The translations under genes were made by a program, and so were the position numbers. This document shows positions 43,387-56,034 of a DNA stretch of 64,000 nucleotides, piece after piece. This DNA comes from Podospora bellae-mahoneyi (taxonomy: Eukaryota > Ascomycota > Sordariomycetes > Sordariales > Podosporaceae), in NCBI RefSeq assembly GCF_035222275.1, contig NC_085881.1:3534001-3598000 (forward strand), written 5' to 3'. The notes beneath the pieces are model-generated. The model was not told where the DNA came from, made no database searches, and saw nothing but the letters and a program-made list of their open reading frames with translations. Each line of letters starts with the position of its first letter. Position 1 is the first letter of the stretch.

Positions 43387-45403
43387 ATGGCTCCCACGAT
43401 TGCTTCAGGCCCCGCGGGGACCACTGTAACAGTGCCGGGCAATTCATCGCTGTGGGACCGCATCTCCAACTGGGCCTCTGAGAACAAAGGCCTCGTCTAT
43501 ACCATTGCTGGTGTCGCTGTAGTGGTCACCGGTGCCGGTGTTGTTTACTATATCCGCAAGGGTCCTGATGAAGTGAGCAGAAGCACCCACCCTGTCGTCA
43601 ACCCCATCACACCCCTCGTCGCCGCCCTTATCGTCGTCGTCATCGTCGCCTACCGGGATACTGACCCTTTGTTCTCTTTTCTAGGAGTCTGTCCCAAAGC
43701 CCAGCAAGAAGGAGAGGCGGAAACGGAAACAGGCCGAGAAGGAAGCCGAGAAGGGCGCTGCCGCCGAGAAGCAAGCAGAAACCCCCAAGACCGCCACAGT
43801 AGAGACCGCCGATGAGCTGCCAGAAATTGACGAGGCCAGTGTCATCGGCCTATCCGAATCCCAACGCAAGGAGTATGCCGCTAAGCTTAAGGAGGCTGGT
43901 AACAAGGCCTACAACCAGAAGGATTTCAACAAGGCCATTGAGCTTTACTCGAAAGCCATCCTTTGCAAGCCAGACCCAGTTTACTACTGCAACCGCGCTG
44001 CCTGCCACAACGCCCTGAGCGAATGGGAAAAGGTTGTTGAGGACACCACCGCCGCTCTTGCCTTCGACAATGAGTACATCAAGGCCCTCAACCGCCGCTC
44101 GAATGCTTACGACCACCTCGGCAAGTACAGCGAAGCTCTCCTCGACATCACCGCCAGCTGTATCATCGATGGTTTCAGGAACGAGCAGAGTGCGCAGGCC
44201 GTCGAGCGTCTTCTGAAGAAGTTTGCCGAGACCAAGGCGAAGGAAATCCTCGAAACCAAGCCCGCCAGACTGCCCAGCGCGACCTTTGTGGGCAACTATC
44301 TTCAAAGCTTCAGGGCCAAGCCAAGGCCAGCGGGGTTGGAGGATGACGCCGAATTGGACGAGGAGACTGGAAAGGGCCAGCTGCAAAAGGGTCTGAAGGC
44401 GATGGAAAGCAAGATTGCGCCATCATACGAGGAGGCTGCCGAGGCTTTCGAGAAGGCTCTGACTCTGGGAGACCTCGGTGAATACGAGGCTTACGCTCAC
44501 AACCTTCGCGGTACATTCCAATGCCTCAAAGGCAAGCATCAGGAGGCTTTGGCCGATCTGTCCAAGAGTATCGAGCTTGATCCCGGGCTCACCCAGAGTT
44601 ATATCAAGCGGGCCAGCATGAATCTGGAGCTCGGTGCCCCAGACAAGGCTGAGGAGGATTTCGAAGCCGCCCTCGCCAAGAACCCAGAAGACCCGGATAT
44701 TTACTACCACCGCGCCCAGCTTCATTTCATCAAGGGCGAGTTCGCCGATGCGCAGAAGGATTACCAAAAGTCGATCGATTTGGACCCCGATTTCATCTTC
44801 TCTCACATCCAACTCGGTGTGACCCAGTACAAGCTCGGTTCCATCGCTTCATCCATGGCGACCTTCAGGCGGTGCATCAAGAACTTCCCCAAGATCCCAG
44901 ACGTCTACAACTACTATGGTGAACTTCTCCTGGACCAGACCAAGTTCAGCGAAGCTATCGAGAAATTCGACACTGCCATTGAGCTGGAAAAGGAGACCAA
45001 GCCCATGTCGATGAATGTGCTGCCTTTGATCAACAAGTCTCTTGCCCTCTTTCAATGGAAGCAAGACTTCAGCGAGGCTGAGAAGCTCTGCGAAAAGGCC
45101 CTCATCAGTAAGTGGTTGCACATTTTCACATATCTTGTTCGTTGTTTGCTAACATGGAATTTCGTAGTTGACCCCGAGTGCGATATCGCCGTTGCCACCA
45201 TGGCACAATTGCTTCTCCAACAGGGCCGCGTGACCGAGGCCCTCAAGTACTTCGAGCGTGCGGCTGAACTTGCCAGAACAGAGGGAGAGCTTGTCAGCGC
45301 CATCTCATATGCCGAGGCCACGAGAACCCAGATCCAAGTGCAGGAGAAGTATCCCGACTTGGCTAGCAAGCTGTCGGGCATGGGCGGCGGTGTGGTCCGA
45401 TAG
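43387..45403 (+). CDS. TOM70: TOM70 mitochondrial import receptor
   Basis: Outer-membrane receptor of the TOM complex that binds precursor proteins and Hsp70/Hsp90 chaperones. Exons are 43387-43572, 43685-45107 and 45168-45403, giving 614 residues, matching fungal Tom70. A single N-terminal membrane anchor ([20 protein letters not shown]) is followed by a basic Lys/Glu linker. The first TPR set begins near [20 protein letters not shown] and is the clamp for chaperone C-termini. Further TPRs run to the C-terminus. The second intron (60 nt) is stop-free and in frame, so an intron-blind reading inserts 20 residues into a late TPR; splicing restores ALIIDPECDIA. Divergent from ABZ2. Confidence 0.95.
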
Positions 45404-46844
45404 AAGGCTGTGTGGGTGTGGGGAAGCCGGACAGGAGCACAGATGCGAAGAATGCTATTTCGTTGGGTGGTGATATGACCGTCTTGCGATCTCAAAATTG
45501 AACCGTGATGAATGGTATACCCCGTCAAAACGCGCGCCGCAACTGGAGTCTGAACCGTTTTTCCAAACATGTATCATGAGCAGTCCATGGTGTTTTTTGT
45601 ATTTTTCTTGTTCATCTTATACATCTGTATGACTGCATGCTTGGGGAGAGGGTGGTTAATATCTGTGTACGATGACGGGAGAGAAAGACTGGGGAAAGAA
45701 ACAAACCAGCGGGTCGTCCCGCAACGAAAACCACGCCACTCTATTACGCAACCCATGGAGGAATGAACATCTCCTTTTTTTCATGGTCATGATTCTTGTT
45801 TTTATTCTTGTTTGTCATTATAGGTGTGGGAGGGTTTTGTTTTTGGCTGGGTGGAGAAAGGGGGTGAGGGTGAGGGTGAGGTTGGTGGGAAGTATACAAG
45901 TACATTACTCTTGTTTCTTTACATATGTAGCTTTGGGAGAAGCGCTCAATGATAATCGATCAAAAAGCGGTATAAGAAAAAGGTTGAACTCTTTGCTTTT
46001 TGTGTTGTGTCAAGGGATCCCAAATAACCCAGACACCCTGCCCACAACATAATTAGTACACACAAATAGGATAGCCCCCATATTATATTGCAAACTACAC
46101 CTTGCGGGATAACCAGTAGCCTTTGGAATATAGTTAATAGCCCTTCAAAGGTATTCAGAGGGCCCATTAATTTACCTTCGATGCATGGTTTACAACATCA
46201 TATGGGCCAACCAACCTACTTGTGTATCAACTATTTAGTGGTGAGGGAGCCAGGGATGAAAGGATTGCGCAACGTCCAGAGGGGTGAGCGAAGGGAACAA
46301 AAAAAAAGACATGAATTAATCCGTATGTACTCTGTACTTTTGTACATGCTACATAGTGGTTTACTCGAAAAGAATTAACAACGCGCGTGAGCCTCCTCCC
46401 CAATAAAAAAACCAAAAAATAACAAGAAAAAACTACCATCTTCTCTTATACCTAGACTGAGAAGAAGAAGGAAAGAAACCCCTGATTTCTCACTCCCGGC
46501 CAATGACGGACCCATCATCATTAGCAGCATGTTCCATCAAAAACCCGTCATTAAGTCCCGCCTAACATCAATCACCAGCTACCACCACCAAACCAGGGTC
46601 CTGTTTTTGCGTTGCTACACGTCCCCCCCAAACCCTATTGGGAGTCTATTATAATGATCTCGTAAATCAACATTTCCACCGCCCACGCCCTTCGCTCATA
46701 CAAAATCAACAGATTGCATGTTGAAAACGCTCTCCTCCACTCTTTCGTATTACGCCTTTTCTCCTTGAAAAACAGGCACCAAAAAGTGCCAAACACAACC
46801 CAGTCAATCAGCGCTTCCGCAAACGGATTCTAATACTGGCATGC
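45404..46844. other. Intergenic region between convergent TOM70 and SSO1
   Basis: About 1.44 kb, AT-rich (especially 45900-46450), with no recognisable coding frame, RNA gene or repeat. It should include both 3' UTRs. Confidence 0.5.
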
Positions 46845-48037
46845 TTATTGAGCGGGAGGGTTGTTCTTTTGGACAACAGAAACACCGACACCAACACCCA
46901 CAGCGATGATGATCAGGATCAAGATGGTAATACCCAAGCACCACCACTTGAGCTTTCTCCTGTTGCGAGCGCTCTTGACAGCAGTCTGGATCTGGGTGTT
47001 GGCATTGCCGAGGTGGTCCGTCGTCTGCTCGGCCTTTTGAGCCACATCCTCGATGACGGCGCTCTGCTGAACGATCTGCTGGTTGAGGATGTCGAGAAGG
47101 TCGACAAGGTCGTTGATGGACTGTTCAATCTTAATCATGTCGTTGTGGCGAGCGCGGACATTGCCGAGAACTTCCGAGGCGCGGCCGGAGCGGTTGGAGC
47201 GGAGGGCAGTCTGGAAGATACCCTCGTCACCCCAGTTGGCATCAGCGGCTTGCTGCAGTTCGGCTTCGGTGGCGTTCTCGTTGACGATTCTGTACTGGCG
47301 CATGATCTGCTCGCGGCAGCGCTGTCTGTAGGCTTGCTCCTCCTGCAAGAACTTTTGGATGGTGTCCTTGAAATCGTTGTTGAGACTGTCGAACTGGCGC
47401 TTCTTCAGGGCAAAGGTGCCATGCTCGGCTGTCGTCCGCTCCGTATCCATCTTCAAAGACTGGATCTGATCCTTGATGGCCGTGTTCTTGAGTTGCGATT
47501 TGGCGACCTCGGCGTCGAGCTCGGCCTGAGCATGGCCGTCGGTGCTGGACAAGGCAGCATGGTGAAGAGATTCGACTCTGCGGATAATCTGGGTCAAGCC
47601 TTGAATTTCCTGGCGAATGGCCGACACGCGCTCGAGGAACTGGTTTTGGGTGAGGACGGTAGCTGATGAGCCGTACTGTTGCTGAGGAGGATCATATGGT
47701 TGCTGTTGTGGCGCGCCGTAGGGTTGTTGTCCGTAAGATTGTCCACCGTAGGGTTGTCCATACTGCTGTCCATATGATTGCATCTCATGTTGTTCCTGTC
47801 GACGGAAAGCGACGAGTTAGCATGTCAAACCCATGAATAGTAGTGCGCGCGCTTGGCGGTGACCGCAAAAAGAGCATCCGTGCCTCTATGAAAACAAGGC
47901 ATATGACTTTCGGCGCTGTCCGGCCCATCCGCACCTGATACCGCGACGCGATTCAGAGAAATACTCACGGGTTGTCCATATCCACCGCCATATCCAGCTT
48001 CGGCCGAGGGGCCCTGGTTGTAAGGATTGTAGGACAT
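46845..48037 (-). CDS. SSO1: SSO1-type plasma-membrane syntaxin (Qa-SNARE)
   Basis: Plasma-membrane t-SNARE for exocytic vesicle fusion. Exons on the minus strand are 48037-47969 and 47795-46845 (173-nt intron), giving 339 residues. The N-terminus is Gln/Tyr/Gly/Pro-rich with repeats such as SYGQQYGQPYGGQ, typical of filamentous-fungal syntaxins. A three-helix Habc region runs about 65-190. The SNARE helix follows (IKIEQSINDLVDLLDILNQ, with the zero-layer Gln shortly after). The C-terminal anchor is LGITILILIIIAVGVGVGV, and the last residues are KNNPPAQ. The first exon encodes only 23 residues and would be missed by a long-frame search. Confidence 0.95.
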
Positions 48038-49613
48038 TGTAGCTGACGCAATTGCACCGCTTTCTGTTCAATTGATGTGTTTTGTCCTGGTCTCGTCAAA
48101 GGTTGCTGTAATGATATCTGTCGGGATCAATGCGATGGCGCGCGCTCCGTCGTTGTTCAACTTGCTTCCTTGAAAATTGACTGGAAGGAAGAAGTGGTAA
48201 CTGGTTGTTGGTGGTTTGTGAAGGCTCGGATTGATCTAATCTCCCCAGCTTGCGCTGCCTTGGCCTCTCCCATCCAGTGCCTGCACGTTGCTGGCCAGTT
48301 GACGAGCACCCGAGTGGTCCGTTCAGGTGTGGCTGATGGCTTTTGGTCGCTGCACCTGGTCTCCACTTTGACGGTTGATGGACCCGCAAATTTCCCTTTT
48401 CTCTCTCAGTTTTCAGGACGAGGTCCAAGCCGCCGCCCATACCAAACCCTTTTTGGTTCAGATGATGAACCCTGCGAGTCTTAGCCCCGTGCTTACGAGG
48501 CCTGCAGCGCGAGGCAGTGACTTTTTTTTTTGGTTCTTCTTTGTTAGGGGTCTTTTCAGGGCACGAGACCTAGGATCGGCGAATATAAACGTACTGCATA
48601 GAAGACGATGTTGGAGAGCTTGGTTTGGAAAGGAGCTCATGTACGTAAGGCACGGAGTACTTGAGCCCCTTTTTTCACAAGACAAAGCTGCTTAGCTGAA
48701 GCTTCGTCGTGGAGATAGCGGAGTCGAGCTCTTCCGTGTGTTCTGGACCATCCCGATAAAGCGGTCAAAACAAGGAAGGTATACCAGCTCACTTCTGTTC
48801 TCGGCAACCATTGGACATCGTTTGTGGAATGGCAAGGCAACCTCCGAGACGGGCAGCGTAAGAGCTTCGAGCTCCTTCAATGACAACTGGTAGAAAGTCC
48901 TGGGCCTGGAAATTGTTCCGGCCCATTTCTCTGTTGATACTTGCTCATTGAACTCCCATAATCTGCAGAATTGTCTCATCACCAGCCGTGTTAAACAATT
49001 ATACCCAGATACCTACTAGGCACTTGCCCTCAGAAATAACATGTCGCTGTCCAGCTCCTCGGAATCATATGCAACGGCGGCAAACTTGATGGCGTCACCT
49101 GCAGCGAGGCTGAGGTTGATCTGCATGTCTCCCCACAATTGGTTGAAATGGTCCTCTATCGCAGCTCTGGCTTTCCGTTTTTTAGATGGCAGTCACCGGG
49201 CACTGAAACAAAAGCGAGTGACCCAACGTCTTACGATGAAGCTTCCCATTTAAAACCGAGCCTTGTATGTGCTGGATCGCCCCCATCACACTGCCCTTGA
49301 ACCCCTTGATTATATAAGCAACCCGATTTTTCCCTTCCATTAACGCCCTGTCGCCATTACTCCTGCATCCGCCCACTTCTTTGCACCGATTCTGCAACGT
49401 CCACCAACATCTGGGGTTTCCGTATTGCGCTGAGCCCGTGTCTCGCCATAGAGTGATATCCCCCTCCCACCCAAGCGCCGACTTGTCGACGCAGCTCTTC
49501 GTGGTCTGCCAGATGTCCTCTAGCTGGCCTGATCGCGCTTCTTCATACGGGTGGTTGATCATCTTTCACCGTCCCTTCACTTAAAAACCAGGCCAAAAGT
49601 AACCCTATGCCGC
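48038..49613. other. Intergenic region between SSO1 and IMP4
   Basis: About 1.58 kb with no gene I can support. A 126-codon minus-strand frame (49182-49562) and a 70-codon plus-strand frame (49041-49253) show no family motif. The SSO1 promoter should lie in the first few hundred bases. Confidence 0.45.
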
Positions 49614-50727
49614 TCAGAAGTAGTTCTTCTTCCTGCTGGTGCGAGTATACTGGCTTAGGTGCCATTCACTATCGGCATCCTTGTTCTCGAGTGTTCCCAT
49701 GGTGATTGAGAATGGTCGCATAGTGAACCGTGGGCCAACCTCGGAAAGTTCGACTGAGTCGTAACTTGTCCTCACATACACGTGATGACGGACCTCGATG
49801 CAGTCATCTTGGTTCACGAAAGTAATAACTCTGTTGCCTGCGGCTTTGCTGGCAGTAACGTCTCGTGGCGGGAACAAATGCTTCAGGATCTTGACAATTC
49901 TCAGACCCAGTTTTGTTGTAAAGCCGTCGAAAATGAGGTGCGGGTAGGATTCTGATACCGTTCCCTTGATCGACCTTGGAATATCGGCTCTGAGTACAAC
50001 ATTGTGAAGGGAAGCCATCAAGGTCGGGCCGTGGGGAAAATGGCTGATGGTCATGGCCGTGGGTGTACCACTACTTCGGATTAGAAGACATTCAATTAAA
50101 GCCAGTAAACATAACTCACCGATGTTCGTGCAGCAAAATCACATCACTGAGCTTCTCGGCTTGCGCTGAGCGGACCAGTTCTGGCAGCACCAAATTACCA
50201 CGATTCAGTCTGATGCCCGTGGGAAATAGTAATCGGATTTCCTTGCTGAAGGACATGAGTCTCGAGCTCTAGAGAAAAGGTTAGTCTCACAATGCAAAGA
50301 TGACGGCAAATGACACTTACGGGGTCTCGAGAAGTAGTCACAAGAATGCGAGGGTCTAAAAGGAATATCAGCACCTGGCCATGTGCGCTTTCACCACCCA
50401 CAGAAGAGAGCCATACCAACGACACCTGAAAGCTCGGAGTATTCATCATCGATATCGAGAGAATCATCCTCGGCGACGTCGCGCGACGCATCGTAGTCGT
50501 AGTCTTTGCGAAGTTGGGTATCTTTGGCGAGTTCTGGATCCAGCGGCTTGCCCGAAGCCAAGGCAGCTCTCAGCTTCGCCCTCTTCTCTGAAACTTCGGC
50601 ATCGCGCAGAAGAACTGCTTTTCGGTAGAGATAGTCTCGCCTTTGCCTGGCTTGTTTGCGCTGAAGATACTTGTTAGATGGTGGATACGCGAGGTTCGGG
50701 CTGCGACATCCAAGTACTGACAATCAT
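49614..50727 (-). CDS. IMP4: IMP4 U3 snoRNP / small-subunit processome protein
   Basis: Brix-domain RNA-binding protein that helps U3 snoRNA pair with pre-rRNA in 18S processing. Five exons on the minus strand: 50727-50722, 50660-50417, 50355-50321, 50268-50120, 50070-49614, giving 296 residues. The first coding exon is only 6 nt (Met-Ile), joined to [15 protein letters not shown], which matches the family N-terminus. The donor there is GTCAGT. The third exon is 35 nt and restores [14 protein letters not shown]. The Brix domain follows ([89 protein letters not shown]). Divergent from UPF1. Confidence 0.93.
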
Positions 50728-51586
50728 TGTGAATGTTGTTGGTGTGACGCTTAATCTGGAGGATGGCGAACGGCGCACTGAGAGATATCACTTTCAGAGT
50801 TTCGGGATCTGTAAATTTTGGCGTAGTTTGCTTGCTGAATGGCCAAAAGGGTTCTCGAAATGGCTTTTTGATGGAAGGTTACCATAGCGCTGGAGAAAAT
50901 AATTCCCCTGCAAGGCTGAGAAGCAAACGCTATCAGCGCCTATCAATCGGCCATATCAGTGGAGGGGCACCAACAGAAAAAGGAAGCACGGACCCCTGGC
51001 CAACTTTTTTCCCACCTGCCGTGCAGCTGTACCCGCAGCCTGATAGCCGCCACTTTCCACTTTGGGAGGCGTCTCTTTTACTATGAGCGCTGACAAGGTG
51101 CAGGATTCCCACAGCCAAAAAATCGCAAACCGCCGGCAGCGAGCAACAGAAACACACGAATTTCCAGAGCTTCCCTCACCACCCATTCATTCTGTGGACT
51201 TGCGAGCCCATCAGCTGCCTCGATTTCCTGTGTCAGCGATGATGTGACCGTCCCGTCGCTTGCAATTCCATCAGCTCTTTTTTTGTCTCTATCAACGTCC
51301 TGTCACTGCGACATCCCAACGATACCTAGACAGCCGCGCGCAGTGTGTGCCCTCCAACCTACCAAATAATATTTCTCGACCGGTGATTCAAGGTTAGCCT
51401 CGGCAGCACCCAGCACGTTGTGCGCCATTCCCCTCCCTCACTTCGTCGCGTTCAAGCAACATTAGCATACTTTTGCCCCCCGTCCTCTTGTCACACATCT
51501 CTCTTGCCTGCAAATCCCATGATTGCGTTCGCCTGCTTACCATCCTGCAGCCCAAGTGTCCCGGCACCCTTGCCGTCTGTTTGATA
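50728..51586. promoter_or_regulatory. Divergent IMP4/UPF1 promoter region
   Basis: An 859-bp intergene between two start codons. The part next to UPF1 is C/T-rich, as in a fungal 5' UTR. No gene was recognised. Confidence 0.4.
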
Positions 51587-54500
51587 ATGGAGGACGCCTT
51601 CAACCACCTCGGAAACCACCTTGTTTCCGACTCTGCCGCCACCATTAATGCCACCGCCGACGACTTCGACGATGAAACCGAAAGCTTCCTGGGCGATCTT
51701 AAGGAACACGGCTCCCCGACAAACGCCCTCCGTCGCCATGATGACAATGACAACCAGGGCCCCGAAGACTTCCGCGATGATGACAGCAACTTCAGTGGCC
51801 CAAGAAACGATGTAAACTCGAGAGGTCCAGAAGAGGAAAAGGAGCTGCCCGCTCACGCTTGCGCGTAAGTCATGGGTTTTGGGGACATGGTGGTGGGTAT
51901 CATAACTGACTAGTTTGCGTAGGTATTGCGGCATTCACTCCCCGTCCTGTGTGGTCAAGTGCATTGCAAAGGAATGCAACAAGTGGTTCTGCAGTGCTCG
52001 TGGTAATTCAAGTTCCTCACATATTGTCAACCACCTTGTACGAGCCCGTCACAAAGAGGTTCAGCTTCATCCCGAGTCAGCCCTTGGCGATACCACCCTC
52101 GAATGCTACAACTGCGGCAACAAGAATGTCTTTATGCTGGGCTTCATCCCCGCCAAATCCGATACCGTTGTCGTTCTTTTGTGTCGCCAACCTTGCGCTG
52201 CTGGCAGTTCGGCCAAGGACATGAGCTGGGATGTTTCGCGATGGCAACCCCTCATCGAGGATCGGTCCTTTCTCAACTGGATTGTCTCCCCACCGACCGA
52301 CGCCGAACAGCTTCGAGCTCGCCATTTGACCCCGCCCATGATTGCGAAACTTGAGGAGATGTGGAAAGAGGCTCCGAGTGCCACTGTCGCCGATCTGGAG
52401 AAAGGAACCGGCGTAGACGACGATCCGCATCCCGTGCTCCTCAAGTACGATGATCCGTACCACTATCAGAATGTCTTTGGGCCCCTTGTGAAGATGGAGT
52501 CGGACTATGACAAGAAGCTCAAGGAAGCGCAGTCTGAGGACCACCTCGTGGTTCGCTGGGATATGGGTCTGAACAACAAGCACCTGGCCAGCTTTATCCT
52601 GCCCAAGATCGAATCCGGCGATGTCAAATTGGCCGTGGGCGATGAGATGCGCATCAAGTACAAGGGCGAACTTCGTGCCCCATGGGAGGGTGTTGGATAT
52701 GTTATCAAGATCCCCAACAACCAGTCGGACGAAGTTACCCTTGAGTTAAGAAAGGCGGCGAACGACAAATCGGTTCCCACCGAATGCACGCACAACTTCT
52801 CGGCCGACTATGTGTGGAAGGCCACGTCCTACGACCGTATGCAATTCGCTATGAAGACCTTCGCTGTGGATGAGCTCAGTGTTTCTGGGTACATTTTCCA
52901 TAAGTTGCTGGGCCACGAGGTAGCCGTTGCCCCCATGAAGACGCAGATGCCGAAGAGGTTCCACGTTCCAGGGTTGCCTGAGCTGAATCACAGTCAGATC
53001 ACTGCCATCAAGACTGTTCTGTCCACCCCTCTCAGTTTGATCCAGGGGCCGCCAGGTACCGGAAAGACGGTCACCTCAGCCACCATTATCTACCATCTTG
53101 CCAGAATGAACAATAGTCAGGTTCTCGTCTGCGCCCCCTCCAACGTTGCTGTGGACCAGCTTTGCGAACGTATTCACCGCACGGGTCTCAAGGTCGTTCG
53201 CTTGACAGCCAAGTCTCGTGAGGATGTCGAATCGTCCGTCAGCTTCTTGGCCCTCCACGAGCAGGTCCGCCTTTACAAGCAGAGCAGTGAGCTCACAAAT
53301 CTCAACAAGCTCAAGGCCGCCGCAGGTGAACTGTCTTCTCAGGACGAGAAGAGGTTCAAGCAACTGACTCGCCAGGCCGAGAGGGAGATTCTCAACAGCG
53401 CTGATGTCGTGTGCTGCACTTGCGTCGGTGCTGGCGACCCGAGACTGTCCAAAATGAAGTTCCGAAACGTGCTGATCGACGAGTCTACTCAGTCAGCTGA
53501 GCCCGAGTGCATGATTCCTCTTGTCCTCGGATGCAAGCAGGTTGTTCTTGTTGGTGATCACAAGCAGCTCGGCCCCGTCATCATGAACAAGAAGGCGGCC
53601 AAGGCTGGTCTTAACCAGTCTCTGTTCGAGAGGTTGGTCAAGCTCAACCTGGTTCCCATTCGGCTCAACGTTCAGTATCGTATGCACCCTTGCCTTTCAG
53701 AATTTCCTTCCAACATGTTTTACGAAGGGTCGCTCCAGAACGGTGTCACCATAACTGAGCGGCTTCGCAAGGATGTCGACTTCCCCTGGCCTGTTGCTGA
53801 AACTCCGATGATGTTCTGGTCCAACTTGGGCAACGAAGAAATTTCGGCATCCGGAACATCTTACCTGAACCGCACCGAAGCTTCCAACGTGGAGAAGATT
53901 GTTACTCGCTTCTTCAAGGCTGGTGTGAAGCCGTCTGATATCGGTGTCATTACTCCGTACGAAGGCCAGCGCAGCTACATTGTCAGCACCATGCAGAATA
54001 CGGGCACTTTCAAAAAGGAGAGCTACAAGGAGGTCGAGGTTGCTTCGGTCGACGCTTTCCAGGGCCGTGAGAAGGACTTTATCGTTCTTTCTTGCGTCCG
54101 TTCCAACGACAACCAGGGCATTGGTTTCTTGTCCGATCCTCGTCGTCTCAACGTCGCGCTCACTCGAGCCAAGTATGGTCTTGTCATCATTGGCAACCCC
54201 AAGGTTCTGTCCAAGCATGAGTTATGGCATCATCTTCTTGTTCACTTCAAGGATCGCAAGTGCTTGGTGGAAGGCCCTCTTACCAACCTTCAGACTTCCC
54301 TCATCCAGTTCAGCCGGCCCAAGATGAGCTTCCGTCCCCGCCACAACGCACAGGCCCAGCATGTGTCCGGTGGTTATACCAACGGCAGAGGTTATGGCGG
54401 CGGTGTCAACGGCTCACACCGCGATTTCGACACTGGCTCGGTACTTTCGTATGCCAACGGTATTCCGGATGATGTCTCGTCCATTCACAGCTCTGCCTTG

Positions 54501-54917
54501 GGTGGCGCGGGCCTTACATCGGCTTACCCTCAGATGTTCTCCAATTTCCATCCAGAGCAGTGGCCCGGCTTGCCCGGGGCCAACCCGGCTAGCCGTCCCG
54601 GGGCCAAGGGTCGTGCTCGCATTGCTGAGAGTGTTGCTGGCGAGAGCGTTGCCAACAGCGAGTTTACGGATGCGAGTGCGAGTGTTATTGGTGGCAAGGG
54701 CGTCGGTCAGGGTGGTGCGAGCCTGGGAGCTGGTCTTAGCGAGGCTATCAGCTCGGCTCGTCCTACCTCGTACAGCCGTAGCGACCGTCTCAAGCAGTAC
54801 GTGGAGAGCGGCGGGCGCAGTCTTGGCTTGGGCAGCGGATATGGCCGTCGCTTCGATGATGACGAGAAGAGTGTCAGCACAGCGTTTGCTAGTCAAATTG
54901 GGACAGGGTTCGACTGA
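51587..54917 (+). CDS. UPF1: UPF1/NAM7 nonsense-mediated decay RNA helicase
   Basis: ATP-dependent superfamily 1 RNA helicase, the core factor of nonsense-mediated mRNA decay. Exons are 51587-51864 and 51923-54917 (58-nt intron), giving 1090 residues. An acidic N-terminal region is followed by the Cys/His-rich UPF2-binding domain starting with HACAYCGIHSP across the junction. The helicase has Walker A GPPGTGKT (about 468), [10 protein letters not shown], the UPF1-specific Walker [18 protein letters not shown] (about 612), [29 protein letters not shown] and NVALTRAK. The C-terminal tail is Gly/Ser/Ala-rich and likely disordered. An in-frame ATG at 51473 exists, but ATG 51587 (MEDAFNHLG) fits fungal UPF1 better. 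Confidence 0.96.
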
Positions 54918-56034
54918 GTGTTTTGAGCAGCGTGGTTGTGCTGGTATTGTTTCTGAAGCAAAACCAAACAACTGAAGCAGTTATCGCACCAAGCAGCATA
55001 TGGAGGACCATCTCGTCTGGCTCCGCCCAGCATACCTCGGTCGAGCACGCAACTTCGGATCCGCCCGGTCGTTCCTGATCGGTCATGAAAACGAGTCACA
55101 GTTTCCGGGAGCGCTGATCCTACCTACTCTGGTAGAGACTGGGTACATATATCCTTCTGCGCCTCGCAGCGACCCGCCGCTGCCAAAGCGTTGCTCTGAC
55201 GACCTATGGTGCCTGTCGATCCTTGACAGGCAGATGTGGCTCGACCGGCCTCAGAGGCCTCGAGTTTTGAGATGCAGGAGGTAGTTGAGAATTGTTAGGG
55301 TCTTTTGTTCCAGCATTACGTCGCTCAGGGGAGGGAGCTAGTGTAGCGAGTCGAGGTGGTCACACATGTGGCATGGACAAGTCGGTCCAGCCTTCTGTAC
55401 CACCCAGGGGCATCCTGTTTTGGAACTATCTATGGATGAGAAGGACAGCGGTGGTAGTCTGATAAATTTTGGGGAGGAAGGCTGAAGGTAGCCGCTCATT
55501 TTCACGCCTGTTGGGCATTCACTTCGTACAGGCTGGATATTTGACTTGATCAGATTCTAGTGCTGAAACACTAACCACTAGTCACTCGTTCACTCCTATT
55601 TGAGATTGGTGATTTCTAAACAAACGAGCGGATAGATAGATAGAGGATCAGAATAGCACTATCATTTATTCCGCTACCATATGTGCCCCTTATCATTTTG
55701 TGAAGTCTTTGAGCCGCCAGACGCGACACGCTTCTTTCTTTGTGAGCCTCGGCGATCAAGTAACACGAGCTCACGTGAAGATAGCCGATAAATGCCATGG
55801 GTTCTAAGGGAAAGTTCCACTGTGACCTCATCCCGCCCCACCCTTTGCCTGCCACGCACCACCACTGGGCAACCCCACCCCGCCTTTTGGAGTCGCAGAC
55901 CCAACCAAGCTGATGATCATGCTGGTTGGGGGTTCAGCGATGCACGTTCTAGATTACCTAGCACACACCTTAAACTTTTTGGCGCCACGGTACCTGAATA
56001 CTCGAACCTTTCAAAAGCCCAATATACAACCATC
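54918..56034. other. Intergenic region between UPF1 and the PRXL2-like gene
   Basis: About 1.1 kb with the UPF1 3' UTR and the next promoter. A short TAGA run lies at 55630-55645. No gene was recognised. Confidence 0.45.

Noticed and set aside
45404-46844. Possible transposon relic in the AT-rich TOM70-SSO1 intergene
   Set aside because: No terminal repeats, coding remnants or repeated motifs; AT-richness alone is normal for 3' regions.
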